Shown piece by piece: positions 7,579 through 14,865 of a stretch of 15,744 bases of DNA. Positions within the stretch are counted from its first letter, which is position 1. Each line of letters begins with the position of its first letter. The notes under the pieces are model-generated. The model was not told the DNA's origin. It searched no databases and worked only from the letters and a program-made list of their open reading frames with translations. The position numbers and the translations under genes are program-made. Location: the NCBI GenBank assembly GCA_934630445.1, contig CAKTWY010000036.1, forward strand, positions 1 to 15,744. The letters are read 5' to 3'. The DNA comes from an uncultured Eubacteriales bacterium (GTDB lineage Bacteria > Bacillota > Clostridia > Oscillospirales > Butyricicoccaceae).

Positions 7579-7904
7579 AGGCGCACGAAGCTGTACGGCG
7601 CGCCCTCTGTGCGAAGGAAGCGTACGGGAAATCTCCCGTTGGACAAGCAGCGCTGCGTTCTTTTCCTGTCCAGTCAGAAGCAGGCTTTTGCAGCGGATGA
7701 GAAAATTGCGCATATTGAGCGTCTGAAAGCACCCTCTCTTCTGCGTGCGGCAGATTCTCTCGCGGGAGACATTGTCTGCGCGTATTCGCTGATCAAGAGC
7801 TGCCCTTTCTGTTGTCCGGCAAAATAGGCGTCCAGTGCGCGAAGCACCTTCGGTGTCTCGTTCAGGATGGCGGCAAAAGCTGAGCGGCCGCCTGTTTTTT
7901 CAAA
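7579..7904 (-). pseudogene. coding debris upstream of the GH92 fragment
   Basis: Two minus-strand stretches read like real protein but lie in different frames and lack starts. From 7904 to about 7755 the frame reads SAFAAILNETPKVLRALDAY and then GQLLISEYAQTMSPARE. From about 7725 to 7579 another frame reads NMRNFLIRCKSLLLTGQEK and then AALLVQREISRTLP, ending at the TAA (7576-7578) directly in frame with the GH92 fragment. At least one frameshift and one nonsense change are needed to join them. I do not recognise the family; it could be the lost front of the neighbouring gene or a separate broken gene. Type and extent are inferred from protein-like composition only. Confidence 0.4.
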
Positions 7905-7932
7905 TTATACCAATCACCTTCTTCCAATACAA
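7904..7932 (-). promoter_or_regulatory. candidate minus-strand promoter with extended -10
   Basis: On the minus strand, ttgtat (7932-7927) is followed after 17 bases by a perfect tataat (7909-7904) preceded by TGG, an extended -10 form. It would drive the GH92-fragment/isomerase transcript from the AT-rich spacer between the two divergent gene groups. No convincing start codon follows closely, in line with the damaged first gene. Confidence 0.4.
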
Positions 7933-8125
7933 CATTGCAAAACTGTTATTTGACAATGCTTTTTGCACTTTTTTTCTGAGATGAAAGCATAGCAAGATAA
8001 CATAAAAAAACGCAAAAGAAAGCTCTGGTTTTGTATCAGGAGCTGTTATATACTGATAAAACAGTATAAAAATAGGGTGACTTTCCTGGTGAAAAGCGTC
8101 TGTACAGTCATACTGTGCCGTTACA
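7905..8125. other. AT-rich spacer between divergent mannoside gene groups
   Basis: About 220 AT-rich bases separate the minus-strand group from the plus-strand group. Besides the minus-strand promoter candidate it holds a small hairpin, tatactg (8049-8055) with cagtata (8062-8068), loop ataaaa, which could be an operator or a leader structure. I found no convincing plus-strand promoter and no reading frame with a recognised product. A shared control region for both groups is likely by position only. Confidence 0.4.
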
Positions 8126-8678
8126 ATGATCTTTCCCGCGGGGAAACGGGTGAAGTTCCGCATTCTTACACGCGGCGCGCATGCAGTATTCGACGACAGC
8201 TGAGAAGATGTCGTCGGCCCTCTGCCGCTCAATGAGACAAACGAAAGTCTTGAGCGTACTTACGACACCATGCTTGTCCGGATGGAGAACGGCGCGCTGC
8301 ATGCGCGTACCGTTTGTCGGGGCGAGCGACGCGCATGACACCTGCGACGGCGCCGGGAATTTCCGTGAAGAAAGCACAGTCGTTTTTGCAAAGAACAATG
8401 CGCTTGAAGACATGATAGACGCTGTTAAAGGCATGAACGACATCGCATTTGAGTGGTATCATGGGGAAAAGCCGCGCTTTCACGGTCCGTTTTATGTGGT
8501 CAAATACATGCAGTTCCTGTTCGAAAACGATTTCGCCGTCCATGACGAAATGTGCTTTGAAGAGGGCCGCCTGATGCTGGAGGCACGCCTGGGCGATGAG
8601 ACTGCGGTGCGCATCCTGTCGCTTATGGAAGACCGAACCGCAGCGTATATGGAGCGTTGCTTTTGGAAGGAGAAATAG
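8126..8678 (+). pseudogene. PHP-domain protein, C-terminal remnant with frame breaks
   Basis: From about 8307 to the TAG at 8676 the frame reads VPFVGASDAHDT, STVVFAKNNALEDMIDAVKG, GPFYVVKY, HDEMCFEEGRLMLEA and ERCFWKEK. This is the C-terminal part of a PHP-domain (polymerase/histidinol-phosphatase-type metallohydrolase) protein, with the SDAHD metal-binding motif kept. Upstream the continuation is in another frame: NETNESLERTYDTML and RMENGALH at about 8230-8300, so a one-base shift lies near 8300-8310. Further upstream that frame meets a TGA at 8201-8203 after protein-like sequence (FPAGKRVKFRI). The N-terminal half with the other metal ligands is missing. An ATG at 8181 gives a 165-residue frame, but its first 40 residues look non-native. 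GH38 starts 9 bases after the stop, so the genes were in one operon. Confidence 0.7.
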
Positions 8679-8687
8679 AGTGATTTT

Positions 8688-11186
8688 ATGAAAAAACAAC
8701 CAGTTTATTTAGTGGGAAATGCGCATATCGATCCGATCTGGCTGTGGCGCTGGCAGGAGGGGCTTGCCGAGATCAAGGCGACTTTCCGTTCTGCGCTTGA
8801 CAGAATGAATGAATTTCCGGACTATGTCTTTACCTCTGCCTGTGCGGGATATTATCAGTGGATCGAGGAGAACGATCCGGCCATGTTTGCCGAGATCACC
8901 GAGCGCATCAAAGAGGGGCGATGGTGTATTGCAGGCGGCATGTGGGTACAGCCGGACTGCAATATTCCGAGCGCTGAATCGTTCGCGCGTCACTTTTTGT
9001 ACAGTCAGCAGTATTTTCAAAGCCGGTTTGGACGTATTGCCAAGACCGGCTACAATGTTGATTCCTTCGGACACAATGGAATGCTGCCGCAGCTGCTGAA
9101 AAAGGGCGGGCTTACAGGATATGTCTTCATGCGCCCTGCACAGGGGGAAAAGGCGCTGGAGCATAGCCTCTTTGCCTGGCAGAGCCCGGACGGAAGCAAG
9201 ATCGCAGCTTTCAGACTGATGGGAAGTTACGGCGACTGGATCGACGACGGTCTTATGGAGCGGCCGGAATATGCTGGTATGAGCCGGCAGACGATCAAGA
9301 TCCTTCAGGCGCAGGAAGAGGCGGAGCGGCAGAATACCGCTGTGATGTGCTTTTATGGTGTCGGCAACCATGGCGGCGGACCGACCATTTCCGCACTGAA
9401 CGACATCACGCACTTTATTGCTGCGCATGAGGAGGTTCGTTTTTCGGACCCTGACCAATATTTTGCACGTGTTCCGGAGGAGGACGCTCTGCCTGTGCTG
9501 CGCGACGATCTGCAGCACCATGCAAGCGGATGCTACAGCGCGCACTCCGGTATTAAGCGGGCAAACCGGCGTGCAGAGCTTGCACTTGTATCGGCGGAAA
9601 AGCTGATGAGCGCGGCGCACGCGCTGGGCCTGGCAGAATATAACGGCGAAGAAATCAAAAAGGCATGGGAACTGACGCTGTTCCAACAGTTCCATGACGT
9701 TTTGGCGGGCTGTTCCATCCGTCCGGCGTGTGAAGATGCGCTTCTCGCCTTTGGAGAAAGCGCGTGCCGTGCCGCACGGCTTGAGAATGCTGCGCTGCAG
9801 CGTATTTCATGGCAGGTCGATACCTCTGACGGTGTGGAGCCGGTGAGGAGCAAGGAAGGCGACTGGATCCTGTGGGAAAACGGTGAGCGCGGCACGCCGC
9901 TTGTGGTGTTCAACCCGCATGCCTTCCCGGTGACATATCCGGTGCGCATTAACAAGCAGCTTTCGCGTCTTGAGGATACGCATGGAAACGCGTTGCCCCT
10001 CCAGCTGACGCGCGCTGCGTATACGAACAGTGCAGACCGATGGAATACGGTCGCGATGATTCCGCTTCCGGCATTTGGATATACCACATGTCGGATGTAT
10101 TTGACAAAAGAAAACGACCGCTCCAATGAGACGGACGTTGTTGTGGGCGATTATTTTATTGAAAATACATGTGTTCGTGCGCAGTTCGATCCGGATTCCG
10201 GGGCGCTTTTACGCCTTTTTGACAAACGTACACAGCGGGAACTGCTCAAATCACCCGGCGAAATTGAAGTCATCGACGAGACGCCGTACGATACCTGGTG
10301 CCATAATGTGTTCCGCTTTGACCGCAGACTCGGCTGTTTCGGCGCGGCAGTCTTCCAGCGGATCGAGTCCGGGCCGGTACGCGGCGTGCTGCGTGTGAGC
10401 GTGCGTTATGAGGATACGACTGTAAAACAGGACTACGTCCTGTATCCCGGCTGCGGTACGCTTTTTATGCGCGTTACGATGGACGTGCGTGCGCGCCACA
10501 GGATGATGCGTTTTACGCTTGGGGCCAATGCTGCGCAGCCGCGCGCGTTTTATGCGCTTCCCGGCGGCCATATCGAGAAGAAAGCCGATGGAAACGAAAA
10601 TCCTGCCCAGGAGTGGGCGGCGGTCACCGGGGCGGACGGCTGCGGCGTTGCGCTGATCGGATGCGGTAAATACAGCTTCCGCGCCGACGGGACCAATCTC
10701 GGCATGATGCTTGCGCGTACGCCGCAGTATGCGGACCATTACGGCGAGCGTGACGGGCAAGGCGATTATATGGATCAGGGCGAGCAGTCGTTTTTATGCG
10801 CGGTGATGCCGTTTGCACTCAAAGATGCGGCTGACGCGGCGCGGACGCTTGCCTTGATGGAAGCACCTCCTCTGCATGTGATGGAGACGTATCACAAAGG
10901 ATCTCTCGCAAGGGAGACGTCGCTTCTGCGCGTCGATTGTGAAACCGTTCTCTGTGAAGCTGTCAAGCGTGCGGAAAACAGGGCCGGGTATCTCGTGCGG
11001 TTTACAGAGCGCTCAGGTACTGTTCAGAGCGGTGTTTTGATTCGCTTTGCCGGCAGGGAATACGCTGCGGATTTTGCCGGTCATGAAATAAAATCGGTTT
11101 TCTTCCCGGACGATCCGCTTGCAGCGGTCTGTGAAACTGATTTTCTGGAGCGCACGGCGGAAGAGAGGAGCAGCTGCGATGATTGA
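8688..11186 (+). CDS. glycoside hydrolase family 38 alpha-mannosidase
   Basis: The 832-residue enzyme should hydrolyse terminal alpha-mannosyl residues with a retaining mechanism and a Zn2+ (or similar) ion. Family signatures are in order: AHIDPIWLWRW near the N-terminus (H13 and D15, metal ligands), YNVDSFGHN with D125 as the expected nucleophile, and QFHDVLAGCSI with H336-D337, the usual QFHD metal site. The C-terminal half (about residues 380-832) is the GH38 beta-domain. There is no signal peptide, so it is probably cytoplasmic and acts on imported oligosaccharides. Length is normal and the frame is unbroken. The nearest purine-rich ribosome site (gaaggag, 8666-8672) is 15 bases from the ATG, which is long and hints at coupling to the upstream PHP gene. 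Its last codons overlap the ATG of the metallophosphoesterase remnant. Confidence 0.94.
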   Translation: MKKQPVYLVGNAHIDPIWLWRWQEGLAEIKATFRSALDRMNEFPDYVFTSACAGYYQWIEENDPAMFAEITERIKEGRWCIAGGMWVQPDCNIPSAESFARHFLYSQQYFQSRFGRIAKTGYNVDSFGHNGMLPQLLKKGGLTGYVFMRPAQGEKALEHSLFAWQSPDGSKIAAFRLMGSYGDWIDDGLMERPEYAGMSRQTIKILQAQEEAERQNTAVMCFYGVGNHGGGPTISALNDITHFIAAHEEVRFSDPDQYFARVPEEDALPVLRDDLQHHASGCYSAHSGIKRANRRAELALVSAEKLMSAAHALGLAEYNGEEIKKAWELTLFQQFHDVLAGCSIRPACEDALLAFGESACRAARLENAALQRISWQVDTSDGVEPVRSKEGDWILWENGERGTPLVVFNPHAFPVTYPVRINKQLSRLEDTHGNALPLQLTRAAYTNSADRWNTVAMIPLPAFGYTTCRMYLTKENDRSNETDVVVGDYFIENTCVRAQFDPDSGALLRLFDKRTQRELLKSPGEIEVIDETPYDTWCHNVFRFDRRLGCFGAAVFQRIESGPVRGVLRVSVRYEDTTVKQDYVLYPGCGTLFMRVTMDVRARHRMMRFTLGANAAQPRAFYALPGGHIEKKADGNENPAQEWAAVTGADGCGVALIGCGKYSFRADGTNLGMMLARTPQYADHYGERDGQGDYMDQGEQSFLCAVMPFALKDAADAARTLALMEAPPLHVMETYHKGSLARETSLLRVDCETVLCEAVKRAENRAGYLVRFTERSGTVQSGVLIRFAGREYAADFAGHEIKSVFFPDDPLAAVCETDFLERTAEERSSCDD

Positions 11187-11363
11187 TCCGGAAAAGGAAT
11201 TGCAGACAAAACTTCCGCTTCGTTTTCACGAAGACGGCGCGTTCAAGGTCGTGATGATGAGCGATCTTCCTATGGACCCGGCTGCAAAAAAGATGAGCGC
11301 ACCATCCGGGCGATCAATTTGATTCTGGATGAGGAAAAGCCCGACCTCATGGCCTCGGGCTAA
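11179..11363 (+). pseudogene. truncated metallophosphoesterase, N-terminal fragment
   Basis: The ATG (11179) overlaps the GH38 stop by 8 bases and has gaggag upstream, a translationally coupled arrangement. The frame reads LRFHEDGAFKVVMMSDLPMDP, the beginning of a calcineurin-like phosphoesterase, though the usual DLH metal histidine is replaced by proline. At the A6 run (11286-11291) homology shifts to the -1 frame: DERTIRAINLILDEEKPDLM, the expected next helix and strand. That frame ends at TAA 11361-11363, just where the family's GD motif should come (ctaacggcgatg follows). Without the shift the product is only about 47 residues and ends at 11322. The catalytic core is lost, so this is a decayed third gene of the plus-strand group. 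Confidence 0.75.
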
Positions 11364-11407
11364 CGGCGATGTTTCATTTCCAGGTTTACAAGCGTCTCAA
11401 AACGAAG

Positions 11408-11443
11408 CAAGAGCTATCCTGTCCGATAACAGAATAGCTCTTG
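11408..11443. terminator. strong hairpin downstream of the convergent clp and mannosidase units
   Basis: A 10-bp stem caagagctat/atagctcttg (11408-11417 and 11434-11443) continues through one mismatch into ctgt/acag (11419-11422 and 11429-11432), with loop ccgata. It lies between the end of the plus-strand GH38 unit and the end of the minus-strand clp gene, so it could end both transcripts. T-richness afterwards is only moderate on both strands (cttatttt on plus, cttcgtttt on minus), which keeps the call tentative. Confidence 0.5.
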
Positions 11444-11541
11444 TCCGCTTATTTTCCGATCCCGTTTGGCAGATGCTTTGATGGGTGATTGCATTATGAA
11501 CATCCATCCCAAGGCCTGTTGTTTGTATCAAGAGCCGCTGT

Positions 11542-14160
11542 TCATGCAATGGACAGCCCGTGCTCCTCAGCCGTCAGATGGACGGTTCCGTCACCGATAT
11601 TGCCTGCAAGCAGGCGCTCTGCGAGCACGTCCTCCACTTTTGTCTGGATCGTCCGCCGAAGCGGCCTTGCGCCGTAGGCAGGGTCAAAACCGTCGCGCAC
11701 AAGCGCGCGCACTGCCGCGGCATCCCATACGAGGGTAACGCCCGCGCTTTTCGCGCGGCGCGCCACGTCTGCGAGCATATTTTCGGCGATCTTCATCATG
11801 TCTTCCTGCGTCAGCCTGTCGAAAACGATCGTCTCGTCAAGCCTGTTCAGGAACTCCGGGCGAAACTCGCGCTTGAGCTCCGCCTGGATCTCGCGGCGGA
11901 TATCCGCGCGCTCGGTCGCCGCATCCGGCGAGCCGAAGCCCAGCTGCCGCCTGTCGGTCATGCGCCGTGCGCCGAGATTCGACGTCATGATGATCACGGT
12001 GTTCTTGAAATCGACCCTGCGCCCCTGCGAATCGGTGAGAATGCCGTCCTCCAAAATCTGCAGCAGCAGATTGAATACATCCGGATGCGCCTTTTCGATT
12101 TCATCAAACAGAACGACGGAATATGGCTTGCGGCGCACTTTTTCGGTCAGCTGTCCGCCGTCGTCAAACCCGACATATCCCGGCGGTGAGCCGACCATGC
12201 GGCTGACGGCATGCTTTTCCATATATTCGGACATATCCACGCGGATCATGGCGTTTTCGTCGCCGAAAAGCGCCTCGGCAAGTGCGCGGGACAGCTCCGT
12301 TTTGCCCACACCCGTGGGGCCAAGGAACAGGAAGGAGCCGATCGGGCGTTTCGGGTCGCGCAGTCCGGCGCGCGCCCGGCGCACAGCGCGTGCGACGGCC
12401 TTGACGGCTTCATCCTGACCGACAACGCGGCGGTGGAGCGTTTGCTCGAGCGCCATCAGGCGCGAGGCCTCATCTTCCGTCATGCGCGAGGCGGGGATGC
12501 CCGTCGCGGTCTCGATAATCTGCGCGATGTCTTCCTCGCCGATTTCGTCGACCGGCGCATTTTTGCGGCGTTCCCATGCCTGCTGCTGCGCACGCAGTTC
12601 CTGCTCGGCAGTATGCAGCTCGTCGCGCAGGTGCGCGGCCTGCTCATATGCTTCTTCTCCGACCGCGCGGCGCAGCTTGACGGACAGCTCTTCCACGCGC
12701 TGTTCAAGCGGTTTTAAATCGGGCGGCGCAGTGACGGTATGGATACGCCGGCGCGCCGCGGCCTCGTCAATCAGGTCGATCGCTTTATCCGGGAGAAAGC
12801 GGTCCGGGATATAGCGCGCAGACAGGCGCACCGCCGCCTCGATCGCCGCGTCGCTGATTTTGATTTTGTGATGCGCTTCATAGCGCGCCCGCAGTCCTTC
12901 GAGGATACGCATCGCCGTCTCCTGCGTCGGCTCGGAAACGATCACCGGCTGGAAGCGCCGCTCAAGCGCAGCGTCTTTTTCGATATATTTGCGGTACTCC
13001 TCGCGTGTTGTGGCGCCGATGACCTGCAGCTCGCCGCGCGAGAGCGCGGGCTTGAGGATATTCGCCGCATCGATCGCGCCTTCGGCGCTTCCGGCTCCGA
13101 TCATGGTGTGCATTTCGTCGATAAACAGGATGACGTCGCCCGCACGCCGGACTTCTTCCAGCGCGGCCTTGACGCGTTCCTCAAACTCACCGCGGTATTT
13201 TGTGCCGGCGACGATCGACGCCATTTCGAGCGTGACGATGCGTTTGCCCTGCAGATTTTCCGGTACGTCGTTTTTGACGATGCGCTGAGCGAGGCCCTCG
13301 GCCACTGCGGTTTTGCCGACGCCCGGCTCGCCGAGCAGGGCAGGATTGTTCTTCTGCCGGCGGGAGAGGATCTGTATCACGCGTTCGGTTTCGGCGTCGC
13401 GCCCGATCACAGGGTCGAGCCGGCCGCGGCGCGCCATGTCGGTCAGATCGCGGCCGAGCTGGTTGAGCAGCTTGGTGTCGCCGCCGCGTGCCGCGCCGCG
13501 CTCAGCGCGTTCGGGCGCCGCGCCGTTCATATCCGCGCTTCCAAGCATGCGGACAAGGTCATTTTCGGAAATGCCGAGCGCGTGCAATGTCTGCAGCCCC
13601 CTGCATTCGCGCAGCAGGAGCATTCCGGTAAGCAGGTGCATTGTGTGCGCCACACGGGCGCTGCCGGCCTGGGCCATCGCGTATTCCACCACGCGTGACA
13701 GGTGTTCGGACACGCCCATCGGCGCCTCGCCTTCGCTGCCCTGACCGATCTGCTCGATCAGAAGCGCGCGCACGCGCTGGGCGGATACGCCGGCGAGCGC
13801 GAGCGCCGCCTGTGCCTGCGAGCCGTTTTCCAAAAGAAGACCCAGAAGCAGGTGCTCGGTGCCGACCACGCTGTGGCCAAGTGTGCGCGCCGCGCTCCAT
13901 GCGCTTTGCAGCGCGCTTGCTGCGTGCGGGGAAAAATAGCCTGCGCGTCCTTCCTTTTTTGTTTCCGGCGCTTGAGATGCCGGCTGCTGCGTGTTCTCGC
14001 CGGCGGGGAGGGAGGCGCTTCCGGGGGCAATGATGATGCCGGCGCGCGCAGCACAGGAAGCACACAGGTGCAGCTCGCTCATCCGGCCGTTTATAATCGT
14101 CTTAAAGTGCCGCGTTGCGGCATGTTTTCCACATTTTTCACAGAGCATATCGGTATCCAT
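11542..14160 (-). CDS. clpC: ClpC/ClpE-like AAA+ Clp ATPase with N-terminal zinc finger
   Basis: This 872-residue unfoldase should feed substrates to ClpP. In order: a Cys4 zinc finger (C7-X2-C10, C33-X2-C36) of the ClpE/McsA type; a Gln/Pro/Ser-rich linker (42-73); two Clp_N repeats (about 74-215); AAA+ 1 with Walker A GEPGVGKT at 277-284; a UVR-type coiled segment (about 490-525); AAA+ 2 with Walker A GPTGVGKT at 614-621; the ClpP-docking tripeptide LGF at 740-742; and the ClpB-type C-terminal small domain. Typical ClpC lacks the finger and ClpE lacks the full Clp_N, so this combines both. ctsR lies upstream, but a terminator separates them. The start is uncertain: GGAG lies only 2 bases before the ATG at 14160, while the next ATG (14148, giving MLCEKCGKH) is 14 bases from it. 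Confidence 0.93.
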   Translation of the reverse strand: MDTDMLCEKCGKHAATRHFKTIINGRMSELHLCASCAARAGIIIAPGSASLPAGENTQQPASQAPETKKEGRAGYFSPHAASALQSAWSAARTLGHSVVGTEHLLLGLLLENGSQAQAALALAGVSAQRVRALLIEQIGQGSEGEAPMGVSEHLSRVVEYAMAQAGSARVAHTMHLLTGMLLLRECRGLQTLHALGISENDLVRMLGSADMNGAAPERAERGAARGGDTKLLNQLGRDLTDMARRGRLDPVIGRDAETERVIQILSRRQKNNPALLGEPGVGKTAVAEGLAQRIVKNDVPENLQGKRIVTLEMASIVAGTKYRGEFEERVKAALEEVRRAGDVILFIDEMHTMIGAGSAEGAIDAANILKPALSRGELQVIGATTREEYRKYIEKDAALERRFQPVIVSEPTQETAMRILEGLRARYEAHHKIKISDAAIEAAVRLSARYIPDRFLPDKAIDLIDEAAARRRIHTVTAPPDLKPLEQRVEELSVKLRRAVGEEAYEQAAHLRDELHTAEQELRAQQQAWERRKNAPVDEIGEEDIAQIIETATGIPASRMTEDEASRLMALEQTLHRRVVGQDEAVKAVARAVRRARAGLRDPKRPIGSFLFLGPTGVGKTELSRALAEALFGDENAMIRVDMSEYMEKHAVSRMVGSPPGYVGFDDGGQLTEKVRRKPYSVVLFDEIEKAHPDVFNLLLQILEDGILTDSQGRRVDFKNTVIIMTSNLGARRMTDRRQLGFGSPDAATERADIRREIQAELKREFRPEFLNRLDETIVFDRLTQEDMMKIAENMLADVARRAKSAGVTLVWDAAAVRALVRDGFDPAYGARPLRRTIQTKVEDVLAERLLAGNIGDGTVHLTAEEHGLSIA

Positions 14161-14218
14161 TTCTCCGCACGCGGGGTATTTTGATCCTTTCCCACCGCGC
14201 CGTGCGGAGCCGGCGGGA

Positions 14219-14245
14219 AGTATAAGCGGACGATCCGCTCAATAA
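14219..14245 (-). promoter_or_regulatory. candidate clpC promoter with palindromic spacer
   Basis: On the minus strand, ttattg (14245-14240) and tatact (14224-14219) enclose a 15-base spacer, and that spacer is itself a perfect inverted repeat (agcgga, 3-base centre, tccgct; 14225-14239). A spacer of 15 is short for the vegetative sigma factor, so the site may need an activator or use tttta further upstream as -35. It does not match the CtsR operator. It lies about 60 bases upstream of the clpC start. Confidence 0.35.
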
Positions 14246-14278
14246 AACAGCGGTTCCGGCATCTGATGCCGGAACCGC
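14241..14278 (-). terminator. intrinsic terminator after ctsR
   Basis: A 13-bp perfect stem, gcggttccggcat (14250-14262) with atgccggaaccgc (14266-14278) and a 3-base loop, is followed on the minus strand by tgttttatt. It lies 24 bases after the ctsR stop and before clpC, so it should end or attenuate the ctsR transcript. This is unusual for genes that normally share one operon. Confidence 0.85.
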
Positions 14279-14301
14279 CTCGTTCAATCCAGGCCCTTGC
14301 G

Positions 14302-14751
14302 TCAAATCAGCGCAGTCAGCGCGCATTTCAGCATCTGCGCGCGCACCGCGTCTCTCGCATGCGTGGGAACGCCCGAGAGCGCGCGGTCCGACAGGGCGCA
14401 GGAGAGAAGACGCGCTTCCTGCTGGGACAATACGTCGCCCGCTGTAAGATTTGACAAAAAGGCCGAGGCGGTGGGAACGTCGAGCGCGTCCCCTACGGCG
14501 TTGATGGTGTGCATAATCAGAGAAGGCCTGTCGTATTGGATGCGCGAAATGCGGATATACCCGCCGCCGCCCCTGCGGCTCTCAACGAGATAGCCGCGCT
14601 CGGGCGAAAAGCGCGTGGTGATGACGTAGTTGATCTGGCTGGGAACGCATTGAAAGCGCCCTGCCAGACGCGCGCGCTGCAGTTCCGCCACTCCGTTGCC
14701 GTCGTTTATGAGCGCGTCAATAAATTCCGCAATACTGTCGCTGATCCCCAT
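14302..14751 (-). CDS. ctsR: CtsR, transcriptional repressor of class III heat-shock genes
   Basis: CtsR is the dimeric winged-helix repressor of clp genes in Firmicutes. The product shows the DNA-binding core almost unchanged: AGRFQCVPSQINYVITTRFS, PERGYLVESRRGGGGYIRI, where the RGGGG turn is the beta-wing that reads the operator and senses temperature. The C-terminal domain (about 75-149) fits the family. A longer frame begins at GTG 14760 or ATG 14757, but AGGAG on the minus strand (14764-14760) lies 8 bases from the ATG at 14751. The resulting start, MGISDSIAEF, matches how CtsR proteins begin, so I choose it (149 residues). Two CtsR operators flank its promoter, indicating autoregulation. 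mcsA and mcsB, the usual next genes, are absent; clpC comes next. Confidence 0.94.
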   Translation of the reverse strand: MGISDSIAEFIDALINDGNGVAELQRARLAGRFQCVPSQINYVITTRFSPERGYLVESRRGGGGYIRISRIQYDRPSLIMHTINAVGDALDVPTASAFLSNLTAGDVLSQQEARLLSCALSDRALSGVPTHARDAVRAQMLKCALTALI

Positions 14752-14768
14752 TGCCATCACTCCTGAAA

Positions 14769-14785
14769 TTTGACTTTCTCTGACT
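14769..14785 (-). promoter_or_regulatory. CtsR operator 1 (downstream of ctsR promoter)
   Basis: Read on the minus strand, this is AGTCAGA-GAA-AGTCAAA, which fits the tandem heptad consensus RGTCAAA-NAN-RGTCAAA with one change. It begins a few bases after the predicted transcription start and ends 5 bases before the ribosome site, so a bound repressor would block elongation or initiation. Confidence 0.85.
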
Positions 14786-14794
14786 AATGGCTTT

Positions 14795-14822
14795 ATTGTA
14801 ACAGATTCTGAAAAAATGTCAA
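14795..14822 (-). promoter_or_regulatory. ctsR promoter
   Basis: On the minus strand a perfect TTGACA (14822-14817) is followed after 16 bases by TACAAT (14800-14795), which is preceded by TGT, an extended -10. Transcription would start near 14788. It is a strong vegetative promoter whose two sides are occupied by CtsR operators. Confidence 0.82.
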
Positions 14823-14830
14823 CAGGAATT

Positions 14831-14847
14831 TTTGACCTTTTCTGACC
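14831..14847 (-). promoter_or_regulatory. CtsR operator 2 (upstream of ctsR promoter)
   Basis: Read on the minus strand, this is GGTCAGA-AAA-GGTCAAA, two direct heptads separated by three bases, matching the CtsR consensus except for one G in the first heptad. It lies 8 bases upstream of the -35 box. The two operators are 45 bases apart (first heptad ends), so they lie on both sides of the RNA polymerase site. Confidence 0.88.
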
Positions 14848-14865
14848 AAATGAAAACAGATGTCG

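Noticed and set aside
8181..8306. ATG at 8181 as the start of an intact 165-residue PHP protein
   Set aside because: The first 40 residues (MQYSTTAEKMSSALCRSMRQ and on) are out of frame with the protein-like continuation visible in the neighbouring frame, so this is a remnant rather than a complete gene.
12739..13698. Long plus-strand open frame (319 residues) and several others opposite clpC
   Set aside because: They are antisense shadows of the clp gene in GC-rich DNA: composition is Arg/Ala/His-rich, with no domain, no ribosome site, and the minus strand encodes a complete conserved protein there.
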